This document shows, piece after piece, positions 48,427 through 59,400 of a stretch of DNA of 64,000 nucleotides; within the stretch, counting starts at the first letter, position 1, and every line of letters starts with the position of its first letter. The stretch spans positions 62,001 to 126,000 of the forward strand of contig BGKB01000012.1 of assembly GCA_003116975.1 (NCBI GenBank). Direction: 5' to 3'. Below the pieces are notes generated by a model, which saw only the letters and a program-made list of their open reading frames with translations, had not been told where the DNA came from and made no database searches. Position numbers and translations under genes: made by a program. Source of the stretch: Aurantiochytrium sp. KH105. Lineage: Eukaryota > Sar > Bigyra > Thraustochytrida > Thraustochytriidae.

Positions 48427-50169
48427 TTACATTTGCTGTGCAGAGGCAGACTCGTCCGACATCAGGAACTTGTCGACGGCCTCGGCAGCGCCGCGACCCT
48501 CGTTGATGGCCCAGACGACGAGAGACTGGCCACGGCGGCAATCGCCAGCAGCAAAAACGCCCGGGACCGGGGTGGTGTACTCGCCGTATTCGGCCTTGAT
48601 GTTTCCTCGCTCGTCAGCGTCGAGGCTGAGCGCGTTGATGAGGTTCTCCTCGGGGCTGACAAAGCCCATGGCCAGGAGCACGAGGTCGGCCGGGATGGTC
48701 TGCTCGGTGCCGGGAATCTCCTGGAAGGCGCCATCCTTGAACTCGACGCCGACCGTGACGACGCCCTTGACGTTGCCCTTGCCGTCGTCGAGGAGACGCT
48801 TGGTCTGGACAGAGTACTGGCGAGGGTCGCTGCCAAAGGCAGTGACGTTCTCCTCGTGGCCGTAGTCGAGCTTGTGGACCTTGGGGTAAAGAGGCCAGGG
48901 GTTGACCTTGGCGTCGCGCGCGGTGGGGTTTTGGGGCATGAGCTCGAGGTTGACGAGGCTCTTGCAAAAGTGGCGGAGCGAGGTGCCGATGCAGTCGGTA
49001 CCGGTATCACCACCGCCAATGACGACGACGTTCTTGCCCTCGGCAGAGATGAGTTCGTTAGTCCACTGGTTGCGGAAGAAGCCCTTGTCGTCGAGCTTGA
49101 GATCCTTTTGGTTGGCCGTGAGGAACTCCATGGCCGGGTAGACGCCCTTGAGGTCGCCGCCGGGGCAGCTGAGAAGGCGGGGCTTGGTGGCACCGACAGC
49201 GAGAACGACGGCGTCGTACTGAGAGCGGAGCTCCTCGGCGTCGCGGTTGACACCAACCTCGACGTTGGTCTCGAAGACGATGCCCTCTTGGCGGAGGAGG
49301 TCGACGCGGCGGTCGACGGTGCGCTTGTCGAGCTTGGGGTTGGGGATTCCGTAGTAGAGGAGGCCGCCGACCTTGTCCTCGCGCTCCATGACGGTCACGG
49401 TGTGTCCGAGCTGGTTAAGCTGGTCCGCGGCAGCGAGACCGGCGGGGCCGCTGCCGATGACGGCGATCTTCTTTCCGGAGCGGTCCTCCTCGGGGACCAT
49501 GCGGGGCTGGATCCAGCCCTCCTTCCATGCGCGCTCGACAATGGCGTACTCCATGTTCTTGATGGTGACGGGCTCGTCAATGAGGCCGGCGACGCAGGCG
49601 CCCTCGCAGGGTGCGGGGCAGACACGGCCGGTGAACTCGGGAAAGTTGTTGGTTTTGTGCAGGCGGTCGATGGCCTCGAGCCACTGGTCGTTGAGGACGA
49701 GGTCGTTCCACTCGGGGATGAGGTTGTTGATGGGGCAGCCGGTGTGGGTCTGGCAGAACGGAGTGCCGCAGTCCATGCAGCGCGCGGCCTGGCGCTTCTG
49801 TTCGGAGGGATCGTCGTGGCCGACGGAGTTGATCTCGCTCCAGTCCTGGAGGCGCATCTTGGAGGGCCTGTAGGGCTCGGGCTTGCGGTGGAAGTCGACG
49901 AAGCCGCGCGGGGACTTGCCGAGCGGGACGACGGGCTTCTTGGGCGCGTCGGCGGGTGCGGAAGCGGCGGGCGCGGCGGCGCTCGAGGCGAGCACAGCCT
50001 TTTCCAGCTTGTCGACCTTGATCATGAGCTGCGTGAGCATGTCGTCAAGGCGCCTCTGGGCGTCGTCCGCGCCTCCGGCCGCCGACATGGCGCGCACGAA
50101 GTTCGTGGCGGGGCCGCGGCGCTGCGTCTGTCGCGCCACGGCGCTCGCAACCTGCACTCGCCTCATCAT
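48427..50169 (-). CDS. gltD: Glutamate synthase small (beta) subunit, NADPH-type
   Basis: A 580-residue free-standing beta subunit of glutamate synthase (GOGAT). It passes electrons from NAD(P)H through FAD and iron-sulphur clusters to the large subunit. Residues 1-30 ([19 protein letters not shown]) are basic and look like a mitochondrial presequence. A short Ala-rich coiled segment follows. The N-terminal ferredoxin-like cysteine sets are [10 protein letters not shown]...C (C131, C134, C139, C145) and CPAPCEGAC (C184, C188, C192). FAD binding is at [17 protein letters not shown] (about 235-251), and the NADPH site at [20 protein letters not shown]. The C-terminus has the second FAD motif [22 protein letters not shown]. 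The frame is open above the ATG, but that part is repeat-derived. It is divergent from gltB about 6.2 kb away. Most eukaryotes carry a fused protein, so a separate subunit is notable. Confidence 0.95.
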   Translation of the reverse strand: MMRRVQVASAVARQTQRRGPATNFVRAMSAAGGADDAQRRLDDMLTQLMIKVDKLEKAVLASSAAAPAASAPADAPKKPVVPLGKSPRGFVDFHRKPEPYRPSKMRLQDWSEINSVGHDDPSEQKRQAARCMDCGTPFCQTHTGCPINNLIPEWNDLVLNDQWLEAIDRLHKTNNFPEFTGRVCPAPCEGACVAGLIDEPVTIKNMEYAIVERAWKEGWIQPRMVPEEDRSGKKIAVIGSGPAGLAAADQLNQLGHTVTVMEREDKVGGLLYYGIPNPKLDKRTVDRRVDLLRQEGIVFETNVEVGVNRDAEELRSQYDAVVLAVGATKPRLLSCPGGDLKGVYPAMEFLTANQKDLKLDDKGFFRNQWTNELISAEGKNVVVIGGGDTGTDCIGTSLRHFCKSLVNLELMPQNPTARDAKVNPWPLYPKVHKLDYGHEENVTAFGSDPRQYSVQTKRLLDDGKGNVKGVVTVGVEFKDGAFQEIPGTEQTIPADLVLLAMGFVSPEENLINALSLDADERGNIKAEYGEYTTPVPGVFAAGDCRRGQSLVVWAINEGRGAAEAVDKFLMSDESASAQQM

Positions 50170-51820
50170 GCTTGCCGGTCGCTCTCTCTTTGCGCGCGGG
50201 CGAGCGTGCGTGCGTACGTGCGTGCGTGCGTGCGTGCGTGCGTGCGTACGTGCGAGCAAGCGAGCGAGCGAGCGAGCGCGCGTCCAAGCAGGCGTGCGGC
50301 GGGCACCGAGCGCTCTGCTGCTCTGCTGCTCGACGGGGCGGCAGGTGTTTGGTTTGAATTCTAGTTTCACGCAGAGAAAGCAGCGCAGCGCAGGCTCCTT
50401 CATACACAAGCAGCCGGCACAGACAGGCCAGTGCGCGGCCGAGGTTGCCGCGGCGCAGGGCAACACGAGCAAAGGAAGTTGTCAATGAAACAAACCGCGA
50501 GAGAATGGAAGCAGGAAGGCCCCGCCCGCCCAAGTAAAGTAGAAAGAAAAAAGCAAGGAAAAGCAAGCGAGCGAAGAGGAGGAAGCAAGGACGCAAGGAA
50601 GCAGGCGCGGAAGAAGTGCATTACAAACCGCGCAGCGATAGTGCAGTGTAATGCAATGCAGCGCATGCAATGCAATGCAGTGCGATGCAGCACATGGCCG
50701 AGGGATGCAAGCGACCGCCAACCGAGGCACGCCGTGCAAAAACACCCGCTACACAAATCAGCCAAGGCAGCTGCGCAGTGGTGCGCGGCGCAGCGGCGCG
50801 GTGCAGAGGGAGGGAGGGGCCGGGTGGGTGGATGGATGGAGGGAGGGATGGGTGGAAGCGAGCGCGAGAGCGACGCAGACAAGCAGGCGCACACGCGCGC
50901 GTCGGCTGTGCTCGCTTTGCTCGGCAAGTTGTGCAAAAGAAAAAAAAGAAATGAAAGAAAAAAAGAAAGAATGATAGAGAGCGTGCATGAAAGAAAGGGG
51001 AAAGCGGCGGCCTTGCCTCGTTCCTCGCGCGGCGCGGCGCGGCTCGATCGCTCGGCCGCGGGCCCGTGGGCTTGCTACGGCGGCGTGGCAGCAGCGGAGC
51101 GGGCGGCGCGGCAGCAGCGGCGGCGGGGCTCGTGATCATGGCGAGTGGGCCTGCCGCGATGAGGCGCCGCCGCAAGAACCTTGAAGTGCTGACGCGCTGC
51201 GCCGCTGGAGACAGAGAGGGAGAGAGAGAAAAGGGGGGGGGGGCAGCCAGGGACCGCGCGCAGACGGGAAGAAAGGACTCGATTCGAAGTGGAAGAAACC
51301 GCCGCCCCCCCCTCTGGGCGCCCTGTCGCCAGTGCCCGCAGCGGACTTGAACTGCGGGGACAAAAGGAAAGGAAGGTCCCGCAGACAATGTGAGGCCTTG
51401 CATTCGTTCATTCTTTCATTTATTTATTTCTCAGCTTGCGAGGAAATGAATGTTATATTTATTTGGAGACGAGCTCTCTCGTGCTTACCAAGCAGCAAAG
51501 CCGTGCGGCCAGCAAGAGCTCGCTCGGGCGGGAGAATAAATTGATTGGTGGTCGGTGCGGCCGACCTGTGCTGCTTGGCCAGGCTTCGCGGCCGTCCGAG
51601 TCGCCAGAGGCCGGCCGGCCGACCTCCCTCACGGAGCAGACAAGACCATCCGCAGCCGAGCCCTGCGTGCCGCACTGCAGCTGCGCAGTTTGGTCTCGCG
51701 GCTTGCGAGGGTGCAAGTCTTCGTTTGCCTCGACGACTTGCACGAAGGTGACGACGACAGGCTCCGACCGCTCTGCTCTGCTCTGCTCTGCTCTGCTCTG
51801 CTCTGCACGGCTTGGACGGC

Positions 51821-51857
<37 letters not shown>

Positions 51858-54800
51858 CAGGGCCCATGATCTTCAAGAGGTGACAGTGCAGGTGCAGATG
51901 CCGCTGCGGCTCGCCTTGGTGGTTACATTAGTATAAAGGTAAGGGTAGAAGCAGCAGCTGAGACGGCGCCTGCGCCTGCGCCTGCGCCTGTTCGCAGTGC
52001 AGCGCTGCTGGCAGATGGCGGTGTCTGCGCGGCGAGGAAAACCTGCTCGGACGGCCCGGGGCGGCACGTGGGTGCCTCGCAGTCGTGTCGCGAACTCGCT
52101 CGAGCTGACAAGGTCGAGCTTGCACGCGCTGCGCACACGTCGGGCCAAGCAGCTGTGCTGCAGCAAGCAGCAGCAGCGATGGCCAGCCAGGTAGCCAGCC
52201 ACCAAGAGCAAACAGGTGATGGATGGATGGATGGATGGATGGATGGATGGATTACGGACGTCTTTTAAACGTGGATGGAGCCGAGGAGAATGTTGGGGCC
52301 GTCTCGTTCCCAGCGCGGCGCCGGTCGGCAGGAGCTTCAGGTCTCGCCGCGAGAACAGCACAGTTCAGCCGCGGCGGACGACCTGAATGTCATGGCATGG
52401 TATGGCATGGCATGGCCGAGGCCGAGGGTGGCGGGTAGAAGGCGGCCCGCCCGAGCCCGAGACAGTCGGAGCTTTTTCTGCCCGGCTGGTTGTGCGGTTC
52501 GTCTCCGGCATGAAGCTCCATTCGGGCAACGCACCAGCCCACCACCGCCCGCAGCTGGTCCCCTTTCGTGGATAAAGTGACTGACCGCGCCTTTCCGCGG
52601 ATAGAAATGGAATGAAATAGAATGCCATGGAATCGATCTTTCATCGTTCATTCATTCATTCGTTCATTGCCAATCAAAAGCACTAGGCTAGCTGTCGGCT
52701 GCGGCCGTCAATCGATTGTTCAATCAATCGGTCGATCGGTCGATCGATCGATCAATCCCGCGATTTTTTTTTTTTCACATGGATGGTGGCTGATTTACCC
52801 TCAGCGCGTAGCTGAAGGAACGTAAGGTAAAGCGAGGCGCGATAAGTGCCCGACACAGCCCACAGCGGAGGAGCGACTTTTCCTGGCTGGGCGCCGCACA
52901 GCCAGCCACCATGGCCAGCCAGCCAGCCCTCACTTTTTAGTATAAAATAACAAGTTTCATGTGCAAGGAGAAACCTCGTTTCGCATCAATGGTTAGGTGA
53001 GGCCAGCGCATCGCAGCGACCAGCGACTGCGACCAGCGACGCGGCGGCCTGTCCGAGACCTGGTGCGCATGCGTGCGCGCGTGCGAGCAACAAGTGACAG
53101 CGACCATGGCAAGCGACCGTCAGCAGTGCGAGTGCTTTGGGTGCAGTGGCAAGGGAGGGGAGGCTGGAGCGAACTCGGTAGCTGCGGGGAGGATGCGGGC
53201 CCGTGTCTTCCCGCGCGCGCACCACGGCGCCTCGCAGCCACCCATTCCACAGATTTCGAACGCGGCCGAGGTTCCAGGTCGCCGAGCCGCTTCATGGACT
53301 CGGCCGCGCCGTGCCTACTACTGCTACTGCTGCTGCTGCTGCAGCAGCTGGCTGCTGCTGCTGCTGCGTGCCTGGCCGGGCCGCAAATGGCCGCTCGCAG
53401 TCGCATTAACAGGCGGGCCACACCAGCCATCGCGGCCAGACTGCAGTGCAGTGCTCGCAGCCAGCTGCGGCAGCTGCAGAGCGACCAACCAAGTGCGAGT
53501 GCGAGCGAGATAAAGTGGGCCCGAGGCAACGAACAGGCCAAGGCACTTTTTGCGATATTTGCCACCAACCACCGAGCTTGCGAGCGGCGACGAGCAAGCA
53601 CGCGACGTGCAGTCGAAACAAAAATCTTGCATCCGCCTCGGCCCATCTGGCTGGCCGGCTGGTTGGCTGGCTGGCGTGGCAAGTCACATCGGTGGCTGCT
53701 GCTGCAGCTGCTGCCTCTTTCCAGCCTTATTAAGCTGCCTGCACGGCCCGAGAGTCGTGTGAGCCTGCCGGGCCAAGTTATTAGTGGTAGCGGGGACTTG
53801 AGCGGCAGAGGCGTGGCCCGTCATCGGCCCGGACAAGGAAGGTCGCAGGAAGCAAAGTCGGCGTCACGTGCCTCGCTTTGCATAGTGCGCGCGGACACGC
53901 GCCCGAAGGCTTCGGGGCGCCGAGGAAACGGCGTGGGCCAGGTCAAGAGGGTTCACTTTGGTCCCCCCGCTTGCTGTTTCAATTTTTTTTGGCCATGGTT
54001 AATTTACAAGACGAGATACCCTAACAGTAAATTTGCAGTCAATTTGGTTCGTGGCAGTGGCTATGACTGGCTGGCTGACTGGCTGGCCGTGGTTGGTGGG
54101 GCCACACAAGTCGTATCCTTTGGAAGACCCGGCTGTTGTCGTTGTTGTTGTCGTTGATGTTGCTGCTGCTGCTGCTGCTGCTAGCAGTGGCCCACGAGAC
54201 GAGTTTGTCCAACCTGCAGCCGCCCTATGCTTGGATGGTCTCTCCAAAGTTGCACTCTCAAAGTGGCTTGAACCAAGTTGACATGACATCACATGCCCTT
54301 TTCTTTTCTGCTCCTCTCCTTACTGTTCTTCTTTCTTTTCTTTTTTACGAGTTGTCAGGGCCGAGACAAGACAACTTGTCGATCGATCGTGGCAGTAGCG
54401 ATGAGTCCTTCGCAGCGACCTCCGCTAGTGACATGGCATGGCACGATCATGGCGATCACTCACATGTCAATCTATCGATGGTCGGAGCTCCTTGACTTTT
54501 GATGAAGAAATTGATAAAACACAGGTAGGCAAGCAAAAAAATTAAGAGGCAATACAGAGAGACGGTGACGCCCCGCTCACCACGGCCCGTGCCGGGCCTC
54601 GGGCGGGCACAACCGTGGGGGAAGCGCACACAAATCGCAGCTGCAGCCTGCCTGCCTGCCAGCCTGCCTGCCTGCGATGCATACCACCAGCGCACCGAAC
54701 CCGGTGGCTTCGGTCTCGCCTGCCGCCGCCTCGTCAGCGCTGTCGGGCGGTCGCCGGCCGGGCAGCCAGCCCCCTCGGCGATTCAAATCAATCTAATAGA

Positions 54801-55928
54801 TAGATGTGCGGTGCGACTGCGGCGACGGCGACCGCGACATCCAAATGCAGCGCTCGACCTCTTCCTTCCTCTCCCTCCTCTTGGAGCTTGCCGTCTTCCT
54901 TTTTGTTTTCTCTCGCGGGCGTAAAAAGTGTGCGCGCGGCGTCGATGGTGAAATTGGAACTTGCCCCGCAACAACCAACCAAAAACAAAAAACTTGAAAA
55001 GGATCATCGCGCTTGAAACAGCTGACTGCTGCCGCCAACCAACCCGCCAGCCAGCCAACCAACCAGCCTATGAAGTAGTCAAGCACCTCGCTGGCAGGCC
55101 GCGCCCTCCATCCATCCTGCCTCGGCGCTCGCCCGCTCGCCCGCCCGTTCCTGCGCCGCGCGCGGCCCGCTCCAAAAGGACAGACCAGCCGAGCGGAGGG
55201 GCGGGGGGCATCGGCAGAGTCTGCCCGCCGACGCGCCCCGGGTGTCCCCCCCTCTCCCTCCCTCCCTCTGGGCGGCCGCCAGGCTCCCTTCCTCCCTCCC
55301 TCCCTCGCGCGTTCCCTCCCTCCGCTCTCCTCCCTCCCTCCCTCCCTCCGTCCCTCCCTCCCGCGCGCTCTGCAGCCGCCCGCGGGTGGCGAGCGAGCGG
55401 CGAGCGCCGGCTCGGGCGGGCGCGGCGACGCGGCGCGGGCGCGCTCCGGGAATGCCTCCGGCGCGGGCGGGCTGTAATTGGCGGCGCCGGCTTGCGCCCG
55501 TGCTGGCTGCTGCAGCTGTTTGTTTCTCAGCCTGCCTGCTGCGCATTGTTCACTCGCTTGCGCCGCTGCGGTGCACTGTATTCGCGCCGCGTCGAACTGC
55601 CGGCCACTGCTTGCGCTGCACTGCATTGCAGTGCACTGCATTGCACCGCATTGCACTGCTGCGCGGTTCGACGGTGAGACCCCACGGCGGGCGCTGCCGT
55701 GCACCGCGCTGCACCGCGTCGCGTGCGTGCTCGCCCGGCTGCGCGGGCCTTCCTTCCGCGCAGTGGAAGCGTGCGCTGCGCGCAGACGGAGAGGAGCCGC
55801 AGACCCAACACGCGACGGAGCCAGGCAGCTGACTCCAATCTGTTTGTCTGTGCAAACGACACACGTCGAAGGAAAAAAGCAGGAGACAAACAAAGCAAGA
55901 AAGCAAGAAAGCAAGAAAGCAAGAAAGC

Positions 55929-55972
<44 letters not shown>

Positions 55973-56412
55973 GGGAAAGAGGAACAAGCAGAGCAGCCAA
56001 CCACCAGGACAGGAGGAAGCAGCAGAGGAAGAGGAAAGAAAGAAGGGGAGAAAGAAAGAAAGAAAGAAGGCAGGAAAGGGAGAGAGAGCAAGGGCGCAGT
56101 GCAGCGCAGCGCGGCGCAGTGCAGTGCAGGTGCACGGCGGCAAGCAGCAAACTCGACTCGACCCGACTCGCCTCGACTCGACTCGGCGCGGCTCGGCTCG
56201 GCGCGACGCGACGCGACGCGGGCAAGGCACGGCGGGCGGCGCAGCGCGGTGCAGCGTCGGCGCGCGGAAGGGCAGCGGGCGGCGGGCCTCGGCGCGCCGC
56301 GACCCCAACCAACAGACAGACGCGGCGCCGTTGATTGGAGAAGCAGCGGCGGCGGCAGCAGCAGCAGCAGCGAGCGGCAGCAGCGGCAAGCGCGACAGAC
56401 GCAGCGCGAAGC
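50170..56412. other. 6.2-kb spacer between gltD and gltB, dense simple repeats
   Basis: I find no gene here. Repeats by position: GTGC/GCGA at 50207-50275; TGCAATGCA units at 50645-50695; GGAT/GGGT at 50820-50855; G12 at 51233-51244; TCTGC pentamers at 51770-51805 and CAG at 51826-51857; GCCTGC hexamers at 51964-51990; GGAT at 52217-52251; ATGGC at 52388-52418; CGAT/CAAT at 52715-52757; CTG/GCA at 53318-53372 and 54160-54185; CTGGC/TGGC runs at 53645-53680 and 54065-54090; CCCT at 55250-55365; and a GAAA-rich purine tract at 55869-56095. Overlapping frames on both strands throughout are Arg/Ala/Cys-rich with no domain. Some of it is probably the 5' leaders and promoters of the two GOGAT genes. 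Confidence 0.6.
55869..56095 (+). repeat. Polypurine GAAA/GAAAGCAA tract
   Basis: About 230 bases that are almost all A and G on the plus strand, including GAAAGCAA units at about 55885-55930 and uninterrupted GAAA units to about 55975, then GGGAAAGAGG and a second GAAA patch near 56050. It lies about 320 bases upstream of the gltB ATG. Confidence 0.9.
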
Positions 56413-59400
56413 ATGATGCTGGGAAGATGGCAACGCGCCGCCGGCGCGCGCAGGCCCCTCCGCGTGGCGCTCGTGGTCGTCGACCAGCGCGCCATGATGG
56501 GGTTCTCCTCGTCGACGACGACGGCGGCGACGACGAGCACCGTCAAGCGCGGCAGCTTCCGCCAGGTCCCCAAGCACAAGATGGGCCTCTATAACCCGGC
56601 GCTCGAAAAGGACTCGTGCGGCGTGGGCATGGTCGCCAACCTCAAGGGCCGCACCAGCCACAAGATCGTCGCCGACGCCAACGAAATGCTCGCACGCATG
56701 GCCCATCGGGGAGGCTGCGGCTGCGAAGCCAACACCGGCGACGGCGCAGGCATCCTCGTCGGCATGCCAGACAGCTTCATGCGCCAGATCGCACAAAAGG
56801 ACCTCGGCATTGAGCTCCCCGCCGCCGGAAACTTTGCCACCGGCATGGTCTTCACGTCAGTCGAGGACGACGCCGCCGCCGAGTCCAAACGCCTCTTCGA
56901 GGCCAACGCGCCCCGCTTCGGCATCAAGGTTCTCGGCTGGCGCGACGTGCCCACCAACAACTCCATGCTCGGCATGGGCGCACGCCTCTCCGAACCCAAC
57001 ATCTCCCAGGTCTTTGTCGAAAACGAGGCCGGACACGACATCGAGGTCTTTGAGCGCGAACTCATGCGCATGCGCAAGGCCACCGAGGCAGACACTCTCG
57101 CCGCCGGCATCGAGGACTTTTACGTCTGCTCGCTCAGCGCCCGTACCATCACCTACAAGGGACAGCTTACCCCGGAGCAGCTGCCCCAGTACTACCTCGA
57201 CCTCGTCAACACCGACTTCCAGTCGCACCTCGCCCTTGTGCACTCGCGCTTCTCCACCAACACCTTCCCCAGCTGGGACCGCGCACAGCCCAACCGCATT
57301 CTCTGCCACAACGGCGAGATCAACACCCTCCGCGGCAACAAAAACTGGATGCACGCGCGCAGCGGCGTCATGAAGTCCCCGCTCCTCGCCGACAACGACC
57401 AGAACGGCCTCCTGCCCATCTGCTCCGACAACATGACCGACTCCGGCAACGTTGACTCCGTCCTCGAGCTCCTTGTCAAGGGCTCTGAGCGCTCCATCGC
57501 CGAGGCCATGATGATGATGATCCCCGAGGCCCACCAGAACGACGTGCACATCTCCAAGGAGAAGAAGGCCTTTTACGACTACAACAGCCTCATCATGGAA
57601 CCTTGGGACGGTCCCGCCATGATGGCCTTCACCGACGGCCGCTACGTCGGCGCCTGCCTCGACCGCAACGGTCTTCGTCCTAGCCGCTTCTACGTCACCG
57701 AGGACGACCACGTCATCCTTTCCTCCGAGGTCGGCGTCCTCCCCTCCCTCGACCCGGCCACCATCCGCCAAAAGGGCCGCCTCGAGCCCGGCAAGATCTT
57801 CCTTGTCGACTTTGAGACCGAGCGCATCGTCCATGACGAAGAGCTCAAGCACAACATCGCCGGCGCCCGCGACTACAAGGGCTGGCTCGACCGCAACCTC
57901 GCCTCGCTCGCGGACTGGTCTGCCGGATCCAGCCCGGCTGCCCGCAAGCCCGTCGACGAGAGGGAGCTTCGCGCACGACTCAACGCCTTTGGCTACACCA
58001 CCGAAACCCTCGACCTCCTCCTCGCCCCCATGGCCGTCGGCGGCAAGGAGGCCCTCGGCAGCATGGGTGTCGATGCCCCCCTCGCCGTCCTCTCGCGCCT
58101 GCCCAAGGGCCCCACCGAGTACTTCAAACAGCTCTTTGCCCAGGTCACCAACCCGCCCATTGACCCCATCCGCGAGGAGATCGTCATGAGCCTCCAGTGC
58201 CCCGTCGGCCCCGAGGCCAACCTCCTCGAGGTCACCGAGTCCCACGCCGCCCGCCTCATGGTCAAGGAGCCTATCCTTTCCGAGCAGGACATGGCTGCCG
58301 TGCTTGCCGCCGACTCTCCGGAGAACGCCTTCAAGGGCCGCTGGTTTTCCAAGGCCATCGACATCACCTACGCGGCCCCGGCCCCCGGCCAGTCCCAGGG
58401 CGATGCCCTGCGCGCCGCGCTCGAGTCCATCTCCAAGCAGGCCGAAGAGGCCGTCACCCAGGGCAAGGTCCCCGTCATTGTGCTCTCGCACGACAACATC
58501 TCGTCTGACCGCCTCCCGATCCCCTCCCTGCTCGCCATTGGCGCCGTCCACCAGCACCTCATCAAGCTCAAGGAGCGCACCAACTGCGCGCTCTTCCTCA
58601 AGGCCGGCGATGCGCGCGAGGTGCACGACATGGCATGCCTCTTTGGCTTTGGCGCCGACGCCGTCTGCCCGGCCACCGCCTACGACGCCCTTCGTGACCT
58701 CAACGAGACGGGCCGTCTCTACGCCATGAACATGCGCAAGGAGATCTCCGATGAGGAGGCCATCGAAAAGTACCGCAAGTCCCTCTCCAAGGGCCTGCTC
58801 AAGGTCATGAGCAAGATGGGTATCTCCACCCTTCAGTCCTACAAGGGTGCCCAGATCTTCGAGGCCGTTGGTCTCAACTCCGAGGTCGTCGACATGTGCT
58901 TCACCGGTACCACCACCCGTATCGAGGGCGCCGACTTTGACGCCCTTGCCCAGGACGTCGCCACCAACCACCACCGCGCCTACCCGCACAACCCCAAGGA
59001 ACGCGGCGGTTCCGCCGGCGCTCGCGCTCACATGCCGCTCCTTGCCAACCCTGGCGACTACCACTACCGCCACAACGGCGAGGCCCACCACAACAGCCCC
59101 GCTGCCATGGCCGAGATGCAGTATGCCGTTCGCGAGTACGACCAAGCCGCCTGGGAGCGCTACCGCAGCCACACCATGGATGCCAACCGCAAGGTCTCGC
59201 TCCGTGGTCTTCTCGACTTCAACATTGACCCGGCTCGCTCCATCTCCATTGACGAGGTCGAGCCTGCATCGGAGATCCTCAAGCGCTTCGCCACCGGCGC
59301 CATGAGTCTTGGCTCCATCTCCGCCGAGTCCCATGAAACCCTGGCCATCGCCATGAACCGCCTCGGTGGTCGCTCCAACACCGGCGAGGGTGGTGAAGAC

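Noticed and set aside
48196-50364. Plus-strand open frame of 722 codons
   Set aside because: Antisense to gltD for the same reason; no domain, and it starts and ends in repeat sequence.
54793-56796. Minus-strand frame of 667 codons upstream of gltB
   Set aside because: Built from polypurine and CCCT repeats and antisense to the gltB start; repeated LSFFLS translation comes from the GAAA tract.
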